Source: Acidiphilium sp. 37-60-79 (lineage in GTDB: Bacteria; Pseudomonadota; Alphaproteobacteria; Acetobacterales; Acetobacteraceae). Taken from it: a stretch of 43,945 bases of DNA. Each line of letters opens with the position of its first letter. Within the stretch, counting starts at the first letter, position 1. Position numbers and translations under genes: made by a program. The stretch lies in contig NCBV01000015.1 in the NCBI GenBank assembly GCA_002279355.1, positions 1 through 43,945 on the forward strand, written 5' to 3'. The notes below the pieces were generated by a model that had not been told where the DNA came from, did not search any database, and was given only the letters and a program-made list of their open reading frames with translations. This document shows positions 34,522 through 43,526 of this stretch, piece after piece.

Positions 34522-35694
34522 ATGGACGATATCGTCATCGTAGCCGCCGCACGCACACCGGTGGGCAGTTTCAACGGCGCCTTTGCCAACACACCAGCCC
34601 ATGTCTTGGGCGAAATTGCGCTGAAGGCCGCGATCAAACGCGCCAACCTGTCCCCCGATGATATCGACGAGGTTATCCTCGGTCAGGTGCTAACCGCCGG
34701 GGCAGGACAAAATCCAGCCCGGCAGGCCGCACGCAATGCCGGTATCCCGGACAGCAAAACCGCCTTTGGCATTAATCAAGTCTGCGGCTCAGGCTTGCGC
34801 GCCGTCGCCCTCGCCGCCCAGCAAATCATGTCCGGCCAGAGCGATATCGTGATCGCCGGAGGCCAGGAAAGCATGTCGCTCAGCCCGCATTGCGCGCATC
34901 TGCGCGCCGGCACCAAAATGGGCGATATGAAATTCATCGACACCATGATCAAAGATGGTCTGTGGGACGCTTTCCACGGCTATCACATGGGCACCACAGC
35001 CGAAAACGTCGCCCGCGCCTATCAGATCACCCGCGATGAGCAGGATGCGCTGGCACTCGCCTCGCAGCAAAAAGCGTCAGCGGCGCAGAAATCCGGCAAG
35101 TTCAGCGACGAAATCGTCGCGGTGACCATCGCCGGGCGCAAAGGCGATATCGTGGTAAGCGATGATGAATATATTCGTCACGATTCCTCCGCCGAAACCA
35201 TGGCACGGCTCAAGCCCGCTTTCGCCAAGGACGGCACCGTGACCGCAGGCAACGCGTCTGGCCTGAATGATGGCGCAGCCGCGCTGGTGGTGATGAGCAG
35301 CACACAAGCCGCCCGGCGCGGCCTCACCCCGCTCGCCCGCATCGCCAGCTTTGCCACCGCCGGGGTCGATCCGGCGCTGATGGGCACCGGGCCAATCCCA
35401 TCCTCGCAAAAAGCCCTCGAGCGGGCCGGTTGGACCGTCGATGATCTCGACTTGATCGAGGCCAATGAAGCCTTCGCCGCCCAAGCCTGCGCGGTCAACA
35501 AGGCCTTGCATGTCGATCCGAGCAAGGTCAACGTCAATGGCGGCGCCATCGCCATCGGCCATCCGATCGGCGCCTCAGGGGCGCGCATCCTGGTGACGTT
35601 GCTGCATGAAATGCAGCGTCGTAGCGCCCATAAAGGCCTTGCCACCCTCTGCATCGGCGGCGGCATGGGTGTTGCGATGTGCGTCGAGCGCTAA
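34522..35694 (+). CDS. atoB: Acetyl-CoA acetyltransferase (thiolase)
   Basis: A 390-residue biosynthetic/degradative thiolase interconverting two acetyl-CoA with acetoacetyl-CoA. Catalytic residues are Cys88 in [11 protein letters not shown], His in [16 protein letters not shown] near residue 348, and Cys in [10 protein letters not shown] near residue 378; ANEAFAAQA is also present. It supplies precursor for PHB and, with the CoA-transferase that follows one base later, returns acetoacetate to acetyl-CoA. Codons favour C in the third position more than in most of the window. Confidence 0.96.
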   Translation: MDDIVIVAAARTPVGSFNGAFANTPAHVLGEIALKAAIKRANLSPDDIDEVILGQVLTAGAGQNPARQAARNAGIPDSKTAFGINQVCGSGLRAVALAAQQIMSGQSDIVIAGGQESMSLSPHCAHLRAGTKMGDMKFIDTMIKDGLWDAFHGYHMGTTAENVARAYQITRDEQDALALASQQKASAAQKSGKFSDEIVAVTIAGRKGDIVVSDDEYIRHDSSAETMARLKPAFAKDGTVTAGNASGLNDGAAALVVMSSTQAARRGLTPLARIASFATAGVDPALMGTGPIPSSQKALERAGWTVDDLDLIEANEAFAAQACAVNKALHVDPSKVNVNGGAIAIGHPIGASGARILVTLLHEMQRRSAHKGLATLCIGGGMGVAMCVER

Positions 35695-35695
35695 G

Positions 35696-36397
35696 ATGAG
35701 CAAAATCTATCCCAACGCCACCGCCGCCCTCGCTGGCATTTTGCGCGATGGCATGACCATTCTCTCCGGCGGCTTCGGCCTGTGCGGCATTCCCGACACG
35801 CTGATCGCAGCCATCCGCGAAAGCGGCGTGCGTGATCTGACCATCGTCTCGAATAATGCCGGGATCGATGGTACCGGCCTCGGCATGCTGCTCGAAACCC
35901 GGCAAGTGCGCCGCATGATCTCCTCCTATGTCGGCGAAAACGCCACCTTCGCCAAACAATATCTGGCCGGTGAATTAGAAATCGAGTTTAACCCGCAAGG
36001 CACCCTGGCCGAACGCATTCGCGCTGGCGGCGCTGGTATTCCCGCGTTCTTCACCGCTACCGGCTATGGCACCGAAGTGGCCAAGGGCAAGGAAACCCGC
36101 GAATTCGATGGCCGCCATTACGTAATGGAACGCGGCATTTTCGGGGATCTCGCCATTATCCATGCCTGGAAGGCCGATACCGAAGGCAATCTCGTCTATC
36201 GAAAAACCGCCCGGAATTTCAACCCGATGATGGCAACTGCTGCAAAAATAACCGTCGCCGAAGTCGAACATCTGGTCGAAGCCGGCACCATCGATGGCGA
36301 TCATATCATCACCCCCGGTATTTTCGTCAAAAGGCTGGTCAAGCTCGATCACGTGCAGAAGCATGTCGAGCAACGCACCACCCGCAAACGCGCATAG
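35696..36397 (+). CDS. scoA: Succinyl-CoA:3-ketoacid CoA-transferase subunit A
   Basis: A 233-residue alpha subunit of the two-subunit enzyme moving CoA from succinyl-CoA to acetoacetate. Visible family sequences are ILSGGFGLCGIPDTLI, TIVSNNAGIDGTGLGMLL, SYVGENATFAKQYLAGELE and PQGTLAERIRAGGAGIPAF. The ATG at 35696 is one base beyond the thiolase stop; there is no separate ribosome-binding site, so it depends on coupling. With thiolase and subunit B it forms the ketone-body/PHB-use branch. Confidence 0.95.
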   Translation: MSKIYPNATAALAGILRDGMTILSGGFGLCGIPDTLIAAIRESGVRDLTIVSNNAGIDGTGLGMLLETRQVRRMISSYVGENATFAKQYLAGELEIEFNPQGTLAERIRAGGAGIPAFFTATGYGTEVAKGKETREFDGRHYVMERGIFGDLAIIHAWKADTEGNLVYRKTARNFNPMMATAAKITVAEVEHLVEAGTIDGDHIITPGIFVKRLVKLDHVQKHVEQRTTRKRA

Positions 36398-36408
36398 GAC
36401 CGCTCAAC

Positions 36409-37050
36409 ATGCCCTGGACCCGCGATCAAATGGCCGCCCGCGCCGCACGCGAATTGCAAGACGGCTTCTACGTCAATCTCGGTATCGGTATCCCCACCCT
36501 GGTGGCCAATCATATCCCGCCCGGCATCTCCGTGCAGCTTCACTCGGAAAACGGCATGCTCGGCATCGGCCCGTTCCCCTATGAAGGCGAGGAAGACGCC
36601 GACGTCATCAACGCAGGCAAACAAACCGTGACCGCCCTCCCCACCACCAGCTATTTCGATAGCGCCGCCTCCTTCGCCATGGTGCGCGGCGGACATATCA
36701 ACATCTCCATCCTCGGCGCCCTGCAAGTCGCCGAAAACGGCGACCTCGCCAACTGGATGATCCCCGGCAAAATGGTCAAAGGCATGGGCGGCGCCATGGA
36801 CCTCGTCGCCGGCGTACCCCGCGTGGTGATCCTGATGGAACATACCGCCAAAGGTGAGCCAAAAATCCTCAAATCCTGCAGCCTGCCCCTAACCGGCAAA
36901 GGCGTCGCCAGCCTTATCGTTACCGATATGGCCGTGTTCACCGTCAACCCCAGCCAAACCCCCTCCCTCACCCTGATCGATAAACCCGACGATGTGACGA
37001 TCGATGCTATCCGCGCCGCGACCGAGCCGGATTTTGCGGTGGCGTTGTAA
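36409..37050 (+). CDS. scoB: Succinyl-CoA:3-ketoacid CoA-transferase subunit B
   Basis: A 213-residue beta subunit. The catalytic glutamate that forms the CoA thioester is Glu47 in LHSENGMLGIGP. GIGIPTLVANHIP, GKMVKGMGGAMDLV and FTVNPSQ also fit the family. It starts 11 bases after subunit A. It is the last gene of the block running from the PhaE-like gene. Third-position C is strikingly frequent here (GCC, ATC, CTC, ACC). Confidence 0.95.
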   Translation: MPWTRDQMAARAARELQDGFYVNLGIGIPTLVANHIPPGISVQLHSENGMLGIGPFPYEGEEDADVINAGKQTVTALPTTSYFDSAASFAMVRGGHINISILGALQVAENGDLANWMIPGKMVKGMGGAMDLVAGVPRVVILMEHTAKGEPKILKSCSLPLTGKGVASLIVTDMAVFTVNPSQTPSLTLIDKPDDVTIDAIRAATEPDFAVAL

Positions 37051-37056
37051 GGGCGG

Positions 37057-37086
37057 AAAAAGGCCAGGGGCAGCGCCCCTGGCCTT
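37057..37086 (-). terminator. Terminator between scoB and cysK
   Basis: GGCCAGGGGC (37062-37071) and GCCCCTGGCC (37075-37084) form a perfect 10-bp stem with an AGC loop. On the minus strand it is followed by five T (complement of 37057-37061), which fits termination of cysK. On the plus strand only TT follows, so scoB transcription would stop less efficiently there. Confidence 0.85.
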
Positions 37087-37117
37087 CCCTGCCCTGATCA
37101 ATCCTACGCCAACCCGA

Positions 37118-38116
37118 TCATGTCATCCAGGGCGGTATGGGCAGGTTTTTGCTGGCAAGAAAGCTGGGGTTGAACAATTTGGATTGGTAGCGTGCGCCTG
37201 AGTCGCAGAGGATGGTGACGATGGTGTGACCGGGTCCGAGTGTGTGGGCGGTTTGGATGGCGGCGGCGACGTTGATGCCGGCGGAGCCACCGATGCAGAG
37301 TCCTTCGTGGATCATCAAGTCGAACACTTGGCCGAGTGCTTCGGTATCGGAAATGCGGACGGCGTCATCGATGGGGGCGCCGTTCAGATTGGCGGTCACC
37401 CGGCCTTGGCCGATCCCTTCGGTCATGGACGAGCCACTCGCGCTGAGTTCGCCGGTTTTAACCCAGCTATAGAGGGCGCTGCCATCGGGGTCGGCGAGGA
37501 TAATTTTCACCGAGGGGTCGTGGGCTTTGAGGGCCATGCCTACGCCCGCGAGGGTGCCGCCCGTGCCGCAGGCGCAGGTGAACGCATCAATTCGTCCGCC
37601 GGTCTGCGCCCAAATTTCTGCCCCGGTGGTGCGGCGATGGCCTTCGCGGTTATCGACATTATCGAATTGATTGGCCCAGAACGCCCCCATTTCCTCGGCA
37701 ATGCGCTGGGAGACATGGACGTAATTGCCCGGATCTCGATACGGCTTGGCGGGCACTAGGCGCAAATCCGCGCCGATCATGCGCAGAAAATCGATTTTTT
37801 CCTGACTTTGGGTTTCGGGCATCACGATAATGCAACGATACCCGCGCGCATTGGCCACCAGCGTCAGCCCGATGCCGGTATTGCCGGCGGTGCCTTCGAC
37901 GATGGTGCCGCCGGGCTTGAGCGCACCACGGACTTCGGCGGCTTGGATGATAGCGAGGGCGGCGCGGTCTTTAACCGAGCCACCGGGATTCATGAATTCC
38001 GCCTTGCCGAGAATGGTGCAGCCGGTGGCCGCGGATGCGCGGTTGAGGCGGATGAGCGGCGTATGGCCAATGGCACCGAGTAGGCCATCGGCGATCGAGG
38101 AGGCAGCATGGGGCAT
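37118..38116 (-). CDS. cysK: Cysteine synthase A
   Basis: A 332-residue PLP enzyme making cysteine from O-acetylserine and sulfide. The PLP lysine is Lys49 in NPGGSVKDRAAL; the substrate loop is EGTAGNTGIG and the PLP-phosphate loop GTGGTLAGVG. The C-terminal stretch GGSAGINVAAA fits cysteine synthases of alphaproteobacteria rather than cystathionine beta-synthase with CBS domains. The ATG at 38116 has AGGA nine bases upstream; the longer open frame upstream is not protein-like. Divergent from a rhodanese gene, with which it may share sulfur-dependent control. Confidence 0.92.
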   Translation of the reverse strand: MPHAASSIADGLLGAIGHTPLIRLNRASAATGCTILGKAEFMNPGGSVKDRAALAIIQAAEVRGALKPGGTIVEGTAGNTGIGLTLVANARGYRCIIVMPETQSQEKIDFLRMIGADLRLVPAKPYRDPGNYVHVSQRIAEEMGAFWANQFDNVDNREGHRRTTGAEIWAQTGGRIDAFTCACGTGGTLAGVGMALKAHDPSVKIILADPDGSALYSWVKTGELSASGSSMTEGIGQGRVTANLNGAPIDDAVRISDTEALGQVFDLMIHEGLCIGGSAGINVAAAIQTAHTLGPGHTIVTILCDSGARYQSKLFNPSFLASKNLPIPPWMT

Positions 38117-38223
38117 CACGGTTGATCCTGGCGTTGGTATAACGGTTCGGCGGGTTGCCAAAATTGTTGGTTGCACGCAAACTAGTCCCAACGCCGAGCA
38201 GAAACAATTCACGGGAATAGCCA

Positions 38224-38634
38224 ATGATTGACGATGTCGCACCGCGTCAGGTTTGGGAAGCGCTGATGAGCAATCCGGATGCGTTTTTATGTGATGTGCG
38301 CACGGTCGCGGAATGGCAGTTCGTTGGCCTGCCTGACCTCTCGCAGACCGGCAAGCGACCGGTGATGATCGAATGGCAGGTCTTTCCCAGTATGCAGCCA
38401 AATCCGGATTTCATGGCGGCGTTGCAAGCGGCGGGGCTGACGCCCGAACAGCATGTGTATTTTGTCTGCCGATCCGGCGGGCGCAGCATGGCTGCCGCGC
38501 GACTGGCGCGCGACCATGGGTTTCACCATGTCTATAACGTAAAAGACGGCTTTGAGGGCCCGCATGACCAGCGAGGCCAGCGCGGACACGTCGCGGGCTG
38601 GAAGCATGATGGCCTGCCCTGGTCGCAAAACTAG
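38224..38634 (+). CDS. Rhodanese-like sulfurtransferase
   Basis: A 136-residue single-domain rhodanese. The active-site loop is C82-R-S-G-G-R-S, with LCDVRTVAEW near the N terminus and HVYNVKDGFEGPHD close to the C terminus. It carries persulfide sulfur on Cys82 in the cytoplasm. GGGAA lies upstream of the ATG. It diverges from cysK across 107 bases; the shared region and shared sulfur theme suggest joint regulation, which I infer and do not see directly. Confidence 0.93.
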   Translation: MIDDVAPRQVWEALMSNPDAFLCDVRTVAEWQFVGLPDLSQTGKRPVMIEWQVFPSMQPNPDFMAALQAAGLTPEQHVYFVCRSGGRSMAAARLARDHGFHHVYNVKDGFEGPHDQRGQRGHVAGWKHDGLPWSQN

Positions 38635-38749
38635 CTGGCTTGATCGCTGAACGACCCTGATCAGCGTGACCACGGCTTGTTGATGGGGATCGGTTCGGCG
38701 AAAACGGTTTAATGAGCGTCGTCTTTCAGCCTGAGCCTCGGAGCGGCGC

Positions 38750-39943
38750 ATGATTTCGCGCGGGAGTCGCGAATTCCGCCGCGCCAATCTGGCGATGGTG
38801 GCTGCCGGTTTTGCCACATTCGAATTGATGTATTGCGTGCAGCCATTATTGCCGGTGTTTGTGCGCGTGTTCGGGGTAACGCCGTTGGGGTCGAGTTTCG
38901 CGCTTTCCATGACCACCGGGAGCTTGGCGTTGGCGTTGCTGGTGGCGAGTGCGTTTTCGGAGACGCTGGGGCGCACGCCGATGATGATCAGCGCGATCTT
39001 GATGGCGGCGGCGCTGACGATTGCCTCGTCGGTGATCGGCGATTGGGGTCCTTTTTTACTTATGCGTGCCGCGATTGGGGTGGTGTTATCGGGTCTACCC
39101 GCCGTGGCGATGGCGTATTTGGCCGAGGAGGTCGATCGCGAGTCGATTGGCTTAGCGATGGGGCTTTATGTGGCCGGCAGCGGCTTTGGTGGAATGACCG
39201 GGCGATTATTGACCGAAATGGTTGCCGATGCGGCGGGCTGGCGCATCGCGATTGCGGTGGTGGGGGCGATTGGGCTGGCGGCGGGGCTGGTGGTGGTGAT
39301 GGCGCTCCCGCGCTCACGGCATTTTGCGCCAAGGCCATTCGCGGTGCGCCAATTGGCGTTTAATTACCTTGATCACCTGCGCGATCCGGCTCTGGTGCCG
39401 TTATTTTTAGAAGCGTTTTTGATCATGGGCGGCTTTGTTAGCGTATATAACTACATTACCTTCCGGCTGTTGGGGCCACATTTTGGCTTGTCGCAAAGCC
39501 GCGTCGGGTTGATTTTCGCGGTCTATTTGGTCGGCGTGGTGAGTTCGGCTTGGGTCGGCGGGATTGCCGGGCGGGTCGGGCGCGCGCGGGCCTTGCCGGT
39601 CGCGATTGGGGTGGAGTTGCTGGGGGTTTTACTGACGTTATCGGGGAATTTAGGCCTTGTGGTGTTGGGCATTGCGCTGGTGACGTTTGGCTTTTTTGGG
39701 GCGCATTCGGTGGCGAGTTCCTGGGTAGGGTTGCGGGCGCGGAGCAATCGGGCGCAAGCGGCGGCGTTATATTTGTTCTTGTATTATCTTGGATCGAGCG
39801 TGATTGGATCAGCCAGTGGCGTAGCGTACGGCAAAGCGGGTTGGGATGGGGTGGTGACATTCATCGCCGCACTCTTGATCGGCGCGCTGGGGGTTGCCCG
39901 GCTAGTCGCCATCTTGCCATCGCGCACAGGCGCGGTCATGTAA
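38750..39943 (+). CDS. MFS transporter, DHA1/YnfM-like
   Basis: A 397-residue carrier with about twelve membrane segments. ELMYCVQPLLPVFVRVFGVTP in the first helix region and SETLGRTPMMI (motif A variant) fit the YnfM/AraJ-like exporters, and GLAMGLYVAGSGFGGMTGR is typical of that group. GGAG six bases before the ATG supports the start. Substrate unknown; drug or sugar-efflux roles are known for relatives. It may be monocistronic, as 40 bases separate it from map. Confidence 0.88.
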   Translation: MISRGSREFRRANLAMVAAGFATFELMYCVQPLLPVFVRVFGVTPLGSSFALSMTTGSLALALLVASAFSETLGRTPMMISAILMAAALTIASSVIGDWGPFLLMRAAIGVVLSGLPAVAMAYLAEEVDRESIGLAMGLYVAGSGFGGMTGRLLTEMVADAAGWRIAIAVVGAIGLAAGLVVVMALPRSRHFAPRPFAVRQLAFNYLDHLRDPALVPLFLEAFLIMGGFVSVYNYITFRLLGPHFGLSQSRVGLIFAVYLVGVVSSAWVGGIAGRVGRARALPVAIGVELLGVLLTLSGNLGLVVLGIALVTFGFFGAHSVASSWVGLRARSNRAQAAALYLFLYYLGSSVIGSASGVAYGKAGWDGVVTFIAALLIGALGVARLVAILPSRTGAVM

Positions 39944-39983
39944 GGGTCATGAACAACGTCTTGCATTCGCGCCGCCTCGGGTG

Positions 39984-40781
39984 ATGGACGCCGTGACCGC
40001 GCCGCAACGGATTACCATCCATCAAGCGCAGGATTTCGCGCCGATGCGCGCTGCCGGCGCGTTGGCGGCGGCGACCCTTGATATGATCGCCCCTCATGTG
40101 CGCCCCGGGATAACGACCGGCGCGTTGGACCGGATTTGCCATGAGTTTATCGTCAGCCATGGGGCCGTTCCGGCAACGTTGAATTATCGCGGCTATCCGA
40201 AATCGAGCTGCATTTCGATCAATCATGTCGTTTGTCATGGAATTCCCGGTGATCGGCGCTTAGATCCGGGTGATATTCTGAATATCGATATCACCGTGAT
40301 CCTGGATGGTTGGCATGGCGATACCAGCCGGATGTATATAGCGGGGGAGGCGTCGGTGAAGGCGCGACGCCTGATCGATGTCACCTATGAAGCGATGATG
40401 CGCGGCATCGAGGCGGCCGCACCCGGGCGGCATTTTGGCGATATTGGCCATGCGATCCAGCTCTATGCCGAAGCGCAGCGCTGCGCGGTGGTGCGCGATT
40501 TTTGCGGCCATGGGATTGGCCGGACCTTCCATGAACCGCCGAATGTGCTGCATTTCGGCCGCCCTGGCACCGGGCCGGAATTACGGCCAGGGATGTTTTT
40601 CACCATCGAGCCAATGCTCAATCTGGGACGACCCGAGGTCAAAATTCTCGATGACGGCTGGACCGCAGTGACCCGTGACCGCAGCCTATCGGCACAATTT
40701 GAGCATATGATTGGCATTACCGAGACTGGGTATGAGATTTTCACCCTCTCGCCGGCAGGCCATACCCGCCCGCCTTATTAG
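39984..40781 (+). CDS. map: Methionine aminopeptidase type I
   Basis: A 265-residue metalloprotease removing N-terminal methionine. The metal ligands are visible: Asp in NIDITVILDGWHGDTSRMY (both D positions), His in FCGHGIGRTFHEPPNVLHF, Glu in FTIEPML and the final Glu in QFEHMIGIT. It lacks the N-terminal zinc fingers of longer types. The ATG at 39984 is taken; a GTG one codon earlier is possible, and the ribosome-binding site is weak. It precedes radC, as in several alphaproteobacteria. Confidence 0.96.
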   Translation: MDAVTAPQRITIHQAQDFAPMRAAGALAAATLDMIAPHVRPGITTGALDRICHEFIVSHGAVPATLNYRGYPKSSCISINHVVCHGIPGDRRLDPGDILNIDITVILDGWHGDTSRMYIAGEASVKARRLIDVTYEAMMRGIEAAAPGRHFGDIGHAIQLYAEAQRCAVVRDFCGHGIGRTFHEPPNVLHFGRPGTGPELRPGMFFTIEPMLNLGRPEVKILDDGWTAVTRDRSLSAQFEHMIGITETGYEIFTLSPAGHTRPPY

Positions 40782-40867
40782 GGCGCTATTCCGACAAACA
40801 CGCTTGCCGGGCGTCATTGATCAGCGAGGCTTCCATCTCGCACGCGAATATGACAACCTAAGCGTGC

Positions 40868-41620
40868 ATGACTCAAAACACACACTCATGGCACGATTAT
40901 GCTGAATTTGATTTTGCGCTGACGGCGGAACCGCGGGTCGATAAAACGCCGCCCGGTGCTAGCGGCCATCGCGCACGGCTACGCGAGCGGCTCTTATGTG
41001 CGGGGCCTGAAGCGTTGGCCGATCACGAAGTGCTGGAAATGATCTTGTTCACCGCCCTGCCCCGGCGTGACACCAAGCCGATCGCGCTTGCGTTAATCAA
41101 GCGCTTTGGGTCGTATTCGAATGCGATTGCCGCACCGTTGGCGGATCTGCTGGCGATTGAGGGCGTGGGCGACGCAGGGGCGGCGGCGTTGAAATTGGTG
41201 CAAGCGGCCGCGACGCGGCTGGTACAGGCGGAGCGACGATATCGGCCGCTGCTGCACAATTGGGACCGGCTGATTGAATATCTCACATCGGTGCTCGCCC
41301 ATCAGCGGATCGAACATCGGCGCGTGTTATATCTGGACCCGCGCAATCGACTGATCGCCGATGAGGGTGAAAGCCGGGCGGCAATGGACCCGATCAATAT
41401 TGATCCACACGCGTTGGTCATGCGGGCCATTGCGAAAAAAGCGACGGCGATCATTTCAGTGCATCATCATCCCGCCGGTGACCCGACCCCGTCCGCTACG
41501 GATATTGAGATGACCCGCGCGCTCAAGCTGGCCGCTGCCACCTATGCGATTGTGCTGCATGACCACGTGATTATCGGCAATGGCACATGGGTAAGCTTGA
41601 AACGGCTGGGATTGTTATGA
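40868..41620 (+). CDS. radC: RadC/JAB-domain protein
   Basis: A 250-residue protein. An N-terminal helix-hairpin-helix part (IEGVGDAGAAALKL) precedes a JAMM metalloprotease-like domain with the zinc motif in SVHHHPAGDPTPSATD. Despite the name, a DNA-repair role is doubtful for the family; a JAMM-type hydrolase activity is predicted. It lies 86 bases after map. Its 3' end overlaps a convergent methyltransferase gene by six bases. Confidence 0.93.
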   Translation: MTQNTHSWHDYAEFDFALTAEPRVDKTPPGASGHRARLRERLLCAGPEALADHEVLEMILFTALPRRDTKPIALALIKRFGSYSNAIAAPLADLLAIEGVGDAGAAALKLVQAAATRLVQAERRYRPLLHNWDRLIEYLTSVLAHQRIEHRRVLYLDPRNRLIADEGESRAAMDPINIDPHALVMRAIAKKATAIISVHHHPAGDPTPSATDIEMTRALKLAAATYAIVLHDHVIIGNGTWVSLKRLGLL

Positions 41621-42379
41621 GGCCCAGCCGGTGAGCACGCCGAGTTGCAACGTGATCGTCGCCGACGCTTCCGCCGGTGCCAGGCTTGCCAACGCCTGGG
41701 GGAACAGCGAGCGCGGCGCGATTATGCGGGTGCGGGCCAGCAAAGCGTTGGTTTCACCAGCATCCTGCAAATCGCGCAGCACGCCGAGCCGGTCGCGATA
41801 TTCAAAACGGATCATATCGCGTTCAGCCACCGGCAGTGCAAAGCCCGCACGTTGCAGCAAAGCGGCGCAATCGGCCAAATCAGGGAATGGGGCAATGCGC
41901 GGTGGCGCGCCGCCGCTCAATAGGCTGTCGGCTTCAAGCAAGGCCGTGCGCAATTCGGCAAGCGTGCCGACCAGCGGCAGGCTGGCGAGGAATAATCCGC
42001 CAGGGCGCAATATGCGGCGTAGCTGCACCAAGGTGCCGGGCAAGTCATTCACCCAATGCAGCGAACAATGCGCAACAATCAGGTCAAATGAGCGCTCGGC
42101 AAAGGGGATCGCTTCGGCGTCAATCACCACATCCGCACCGATCGGCGTGGCAAGATCCGCCTTGGTAACCGCAATCCCCCGCGCGGCGAGAAACGGCGCA
42201 ACCGCGCCGCGCCCGCCAATATCCAAAGCGGCGGTGAAGCGGACCGCACTATCATCAAGCCGGTCCAGCACCCGCGCTGCCAAATCATCCAGTACCAAGC
42301 GGAGCCGCTCCAAGCGGCGGCTCGCACGGTGGCGATGGGCAGCCACTGCTTTGCCATCAAAAATCAATCTTTGGTTCAT
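41615..42379 (-). CDS. SAM-dependent methyltransferase, BioC/NDUFAF5-like
   Basis: A 254-residue class I methyltransferase. It opens MNQRLIFDGKAVAAHRHRAS, which resembles the alphaproteobacterial homologues of NDUFAF5 (a complex I assembly hydroxylase) and BioC. Motif I is ALDIGGRGAVAPFLA, motif III-IV region FDLIVAHCSLHWVNDLPGTL, then LRRILRPGGLFLASLPLVGTL. The role could be complex I maturation or biotin precursor methylation; no bio genes are nearby, which favours the former slightly. The ATG at 42379 diverges from comF across 42 bases. Confidence 0.8.
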   Translation of the reverse strand: MNQRLIFDGKAVAAHRHRASRRLERLRLVLDDLAARVLDRLDDSAVRFTAALDIGGRGAVAPFLAARGIAVTKADLATPIGADVVIDAEAIPFAERSFDLIVAHCSLHWVNDLPGTLVQLRRILRPGGLFLASLPLVGTLAELRTALLEADSLLSGGAPPRIAPFPDLADCAALLQRAGFALPVAERDMIRFEYRDRLGVLRDLQDAGETNALLARTRIIAPRSLFPQALASLAPAEASATITLQLGVLTGWAS

Positions 42380-42421
42380 CGACGTCTGTTTGCACGGGTT
42401 GCGCCCGGCGGAGAAGCCCTG

Positions 42422-43156
42422 ATGTGGACCCTCGCACGGACGATGCTTGATGCGCTGCTTCCCGCCCATTGCATGGCCTGCAACGAAATGGTGGAGCAAA
42501 ACGGCTTGCTGTGTGAAGCCTGCTTCAAAGCCACCGATTTCATCACCGATCCGGTCTGCCGCCATTGCGGCTTGCCGCTGGAGCAGGATAACGGACTATG
42601 CACCGGCTGTGACTGGGACCCGCCGCGCTTTCGCGCCGCGCGCGCGGCCTTGCGCTATGGTCCCGGCGCGAAAAGATTGATTTTGCCGTTCAAATATTCC
42701 GATCGGCCGGAAGCCGCTCGCGGCCTCGCCAAAATGATGATGCGGCCAGGGGCGGCGATGCTGGCGCAGGCAGACTTTCTCGCGCCGGTGCCGCTGCATC
42801 GGCGGCGCTTGGCGCAGCGCGGCTATAACCAGGCGGGGCTGCTGGCCGGCGCACTCGGTCATTGGGCCCAACGCCCTGTGCTGATCGATGCGCTGGCACG
42901 CATTCGTGCGACCCCTGCCCTCGCCAGCCTCGATCATGATGCGCGCGCCCAATGGATGCAGGGGGCGATTGCCGTGCGAGCGCATCGGCGTGCCCAGATC
43001 GAAGGAAAGATTATTCTGTTGATCGATGATGTATTGACTTCCGGCGCTACCGCCTCGGCCTGTGCCGATGCGTTGCTCGCATCCGGTGCGGCGGCGGTGG
43101 ATGTGCTCGCCCTCGCACGGGTCGCCGATGAGCGGGCCGATGAGGATTATGCGTAA
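42422..43156 (+). CDS. comF: ComF family protein (phosphoribosyltransferase-like)
   Basis: A 244-residue protein. An N-terminal zinc ribbon has cysteine pairs C-M-A-C and C-E-A-C, then C-R-H-C and C-T-G-C (residues about 16-60). The PRTase domain carries VPLHRRRLAQRGYNQAGLLA and the PRPP loop IILLIDDVLTSGATASAC. ComF family members act in DNA uptake in competent bacteria, but the role in alphaproteobacteria is open. The ATG at 42422 has GGAG nine bases upstream; an earlier in-frame start would run into the divergent gene. Confidence 0.92.
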   Translation: MWTLARTMLDALLPAHCMACNEMVEQNGLLCEACFKATDFITDPVCRHCGLPLEQDNGLCTGCDWDPPRFRAARAALRYGPGAKRLILPFKYSDRPEAARGLAKMMMRPGAAMLAQADFLAPVPLHRRRLAQRGYNQAGLLAGALGHWAQRPVLIDALARIRATPALASLDHDARAQWMQGAIAVRAHRRAQIEGKIILLIDDVLTSGATASACADALLASGAAAVDVLALARVADERADEDYA

Positions 43157-43242
43157 CATACGATGGTGAAATTACCTCGGCGCACGCCATCCCCCCTTGT
43201 GCAGCGTGCTACCTCGCGTATGTGACGGGATGGAGACAAAGA

Positions 43243-43500
43243 ATGCCGCAGATCGAAATCTACACCCAGGCTTTTTGCCCCTATTGCAGCCGCGCCGTGA
43301 GTTTACTGCGCCGCAAGGGCGTGATGTTCACCGAGATCGACGCGCCCAATGGCAGCGCCGCCCGGCGCGATGCGGTATCCCGCTCTGGCGGCCAAACCAC
43401 CGTGCCACAAATTTTTATCAATAACCGCTCGATTGGCGGCTGCGATGAATTGATGGCGCTCGAGCAACGCGGCGCGCTCGATCCGCTGCTCACCGCCTGA
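43243..43500 (+). CDS. grxC: Glutaredoxin 3
   Basis: An 85-residue glutathione-dependent disulfide reductase with active site C12-P-Y-C15, the cis-proline in TVPQIFIN, and GG-C-DEL in SIGGCDELMAL for glutathione binding. The ATG at 43243 follows GGAG by seven bases. The comF-grxC-DUF1178 order is common in alphaproteobacteria and supports the calls. Confidence 0.96.
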   Translation: MPQIEIYTQAFCPYCSRAVSLLRRKGVMFTEIDAPNGSAARRDAVSRSGGQTTVPQIFINNRSIGGCDELMALEQRGALDPLLTA

Positions 43501-43526
43501 AGCGATCCACGCAGGTCGGCAATCCA

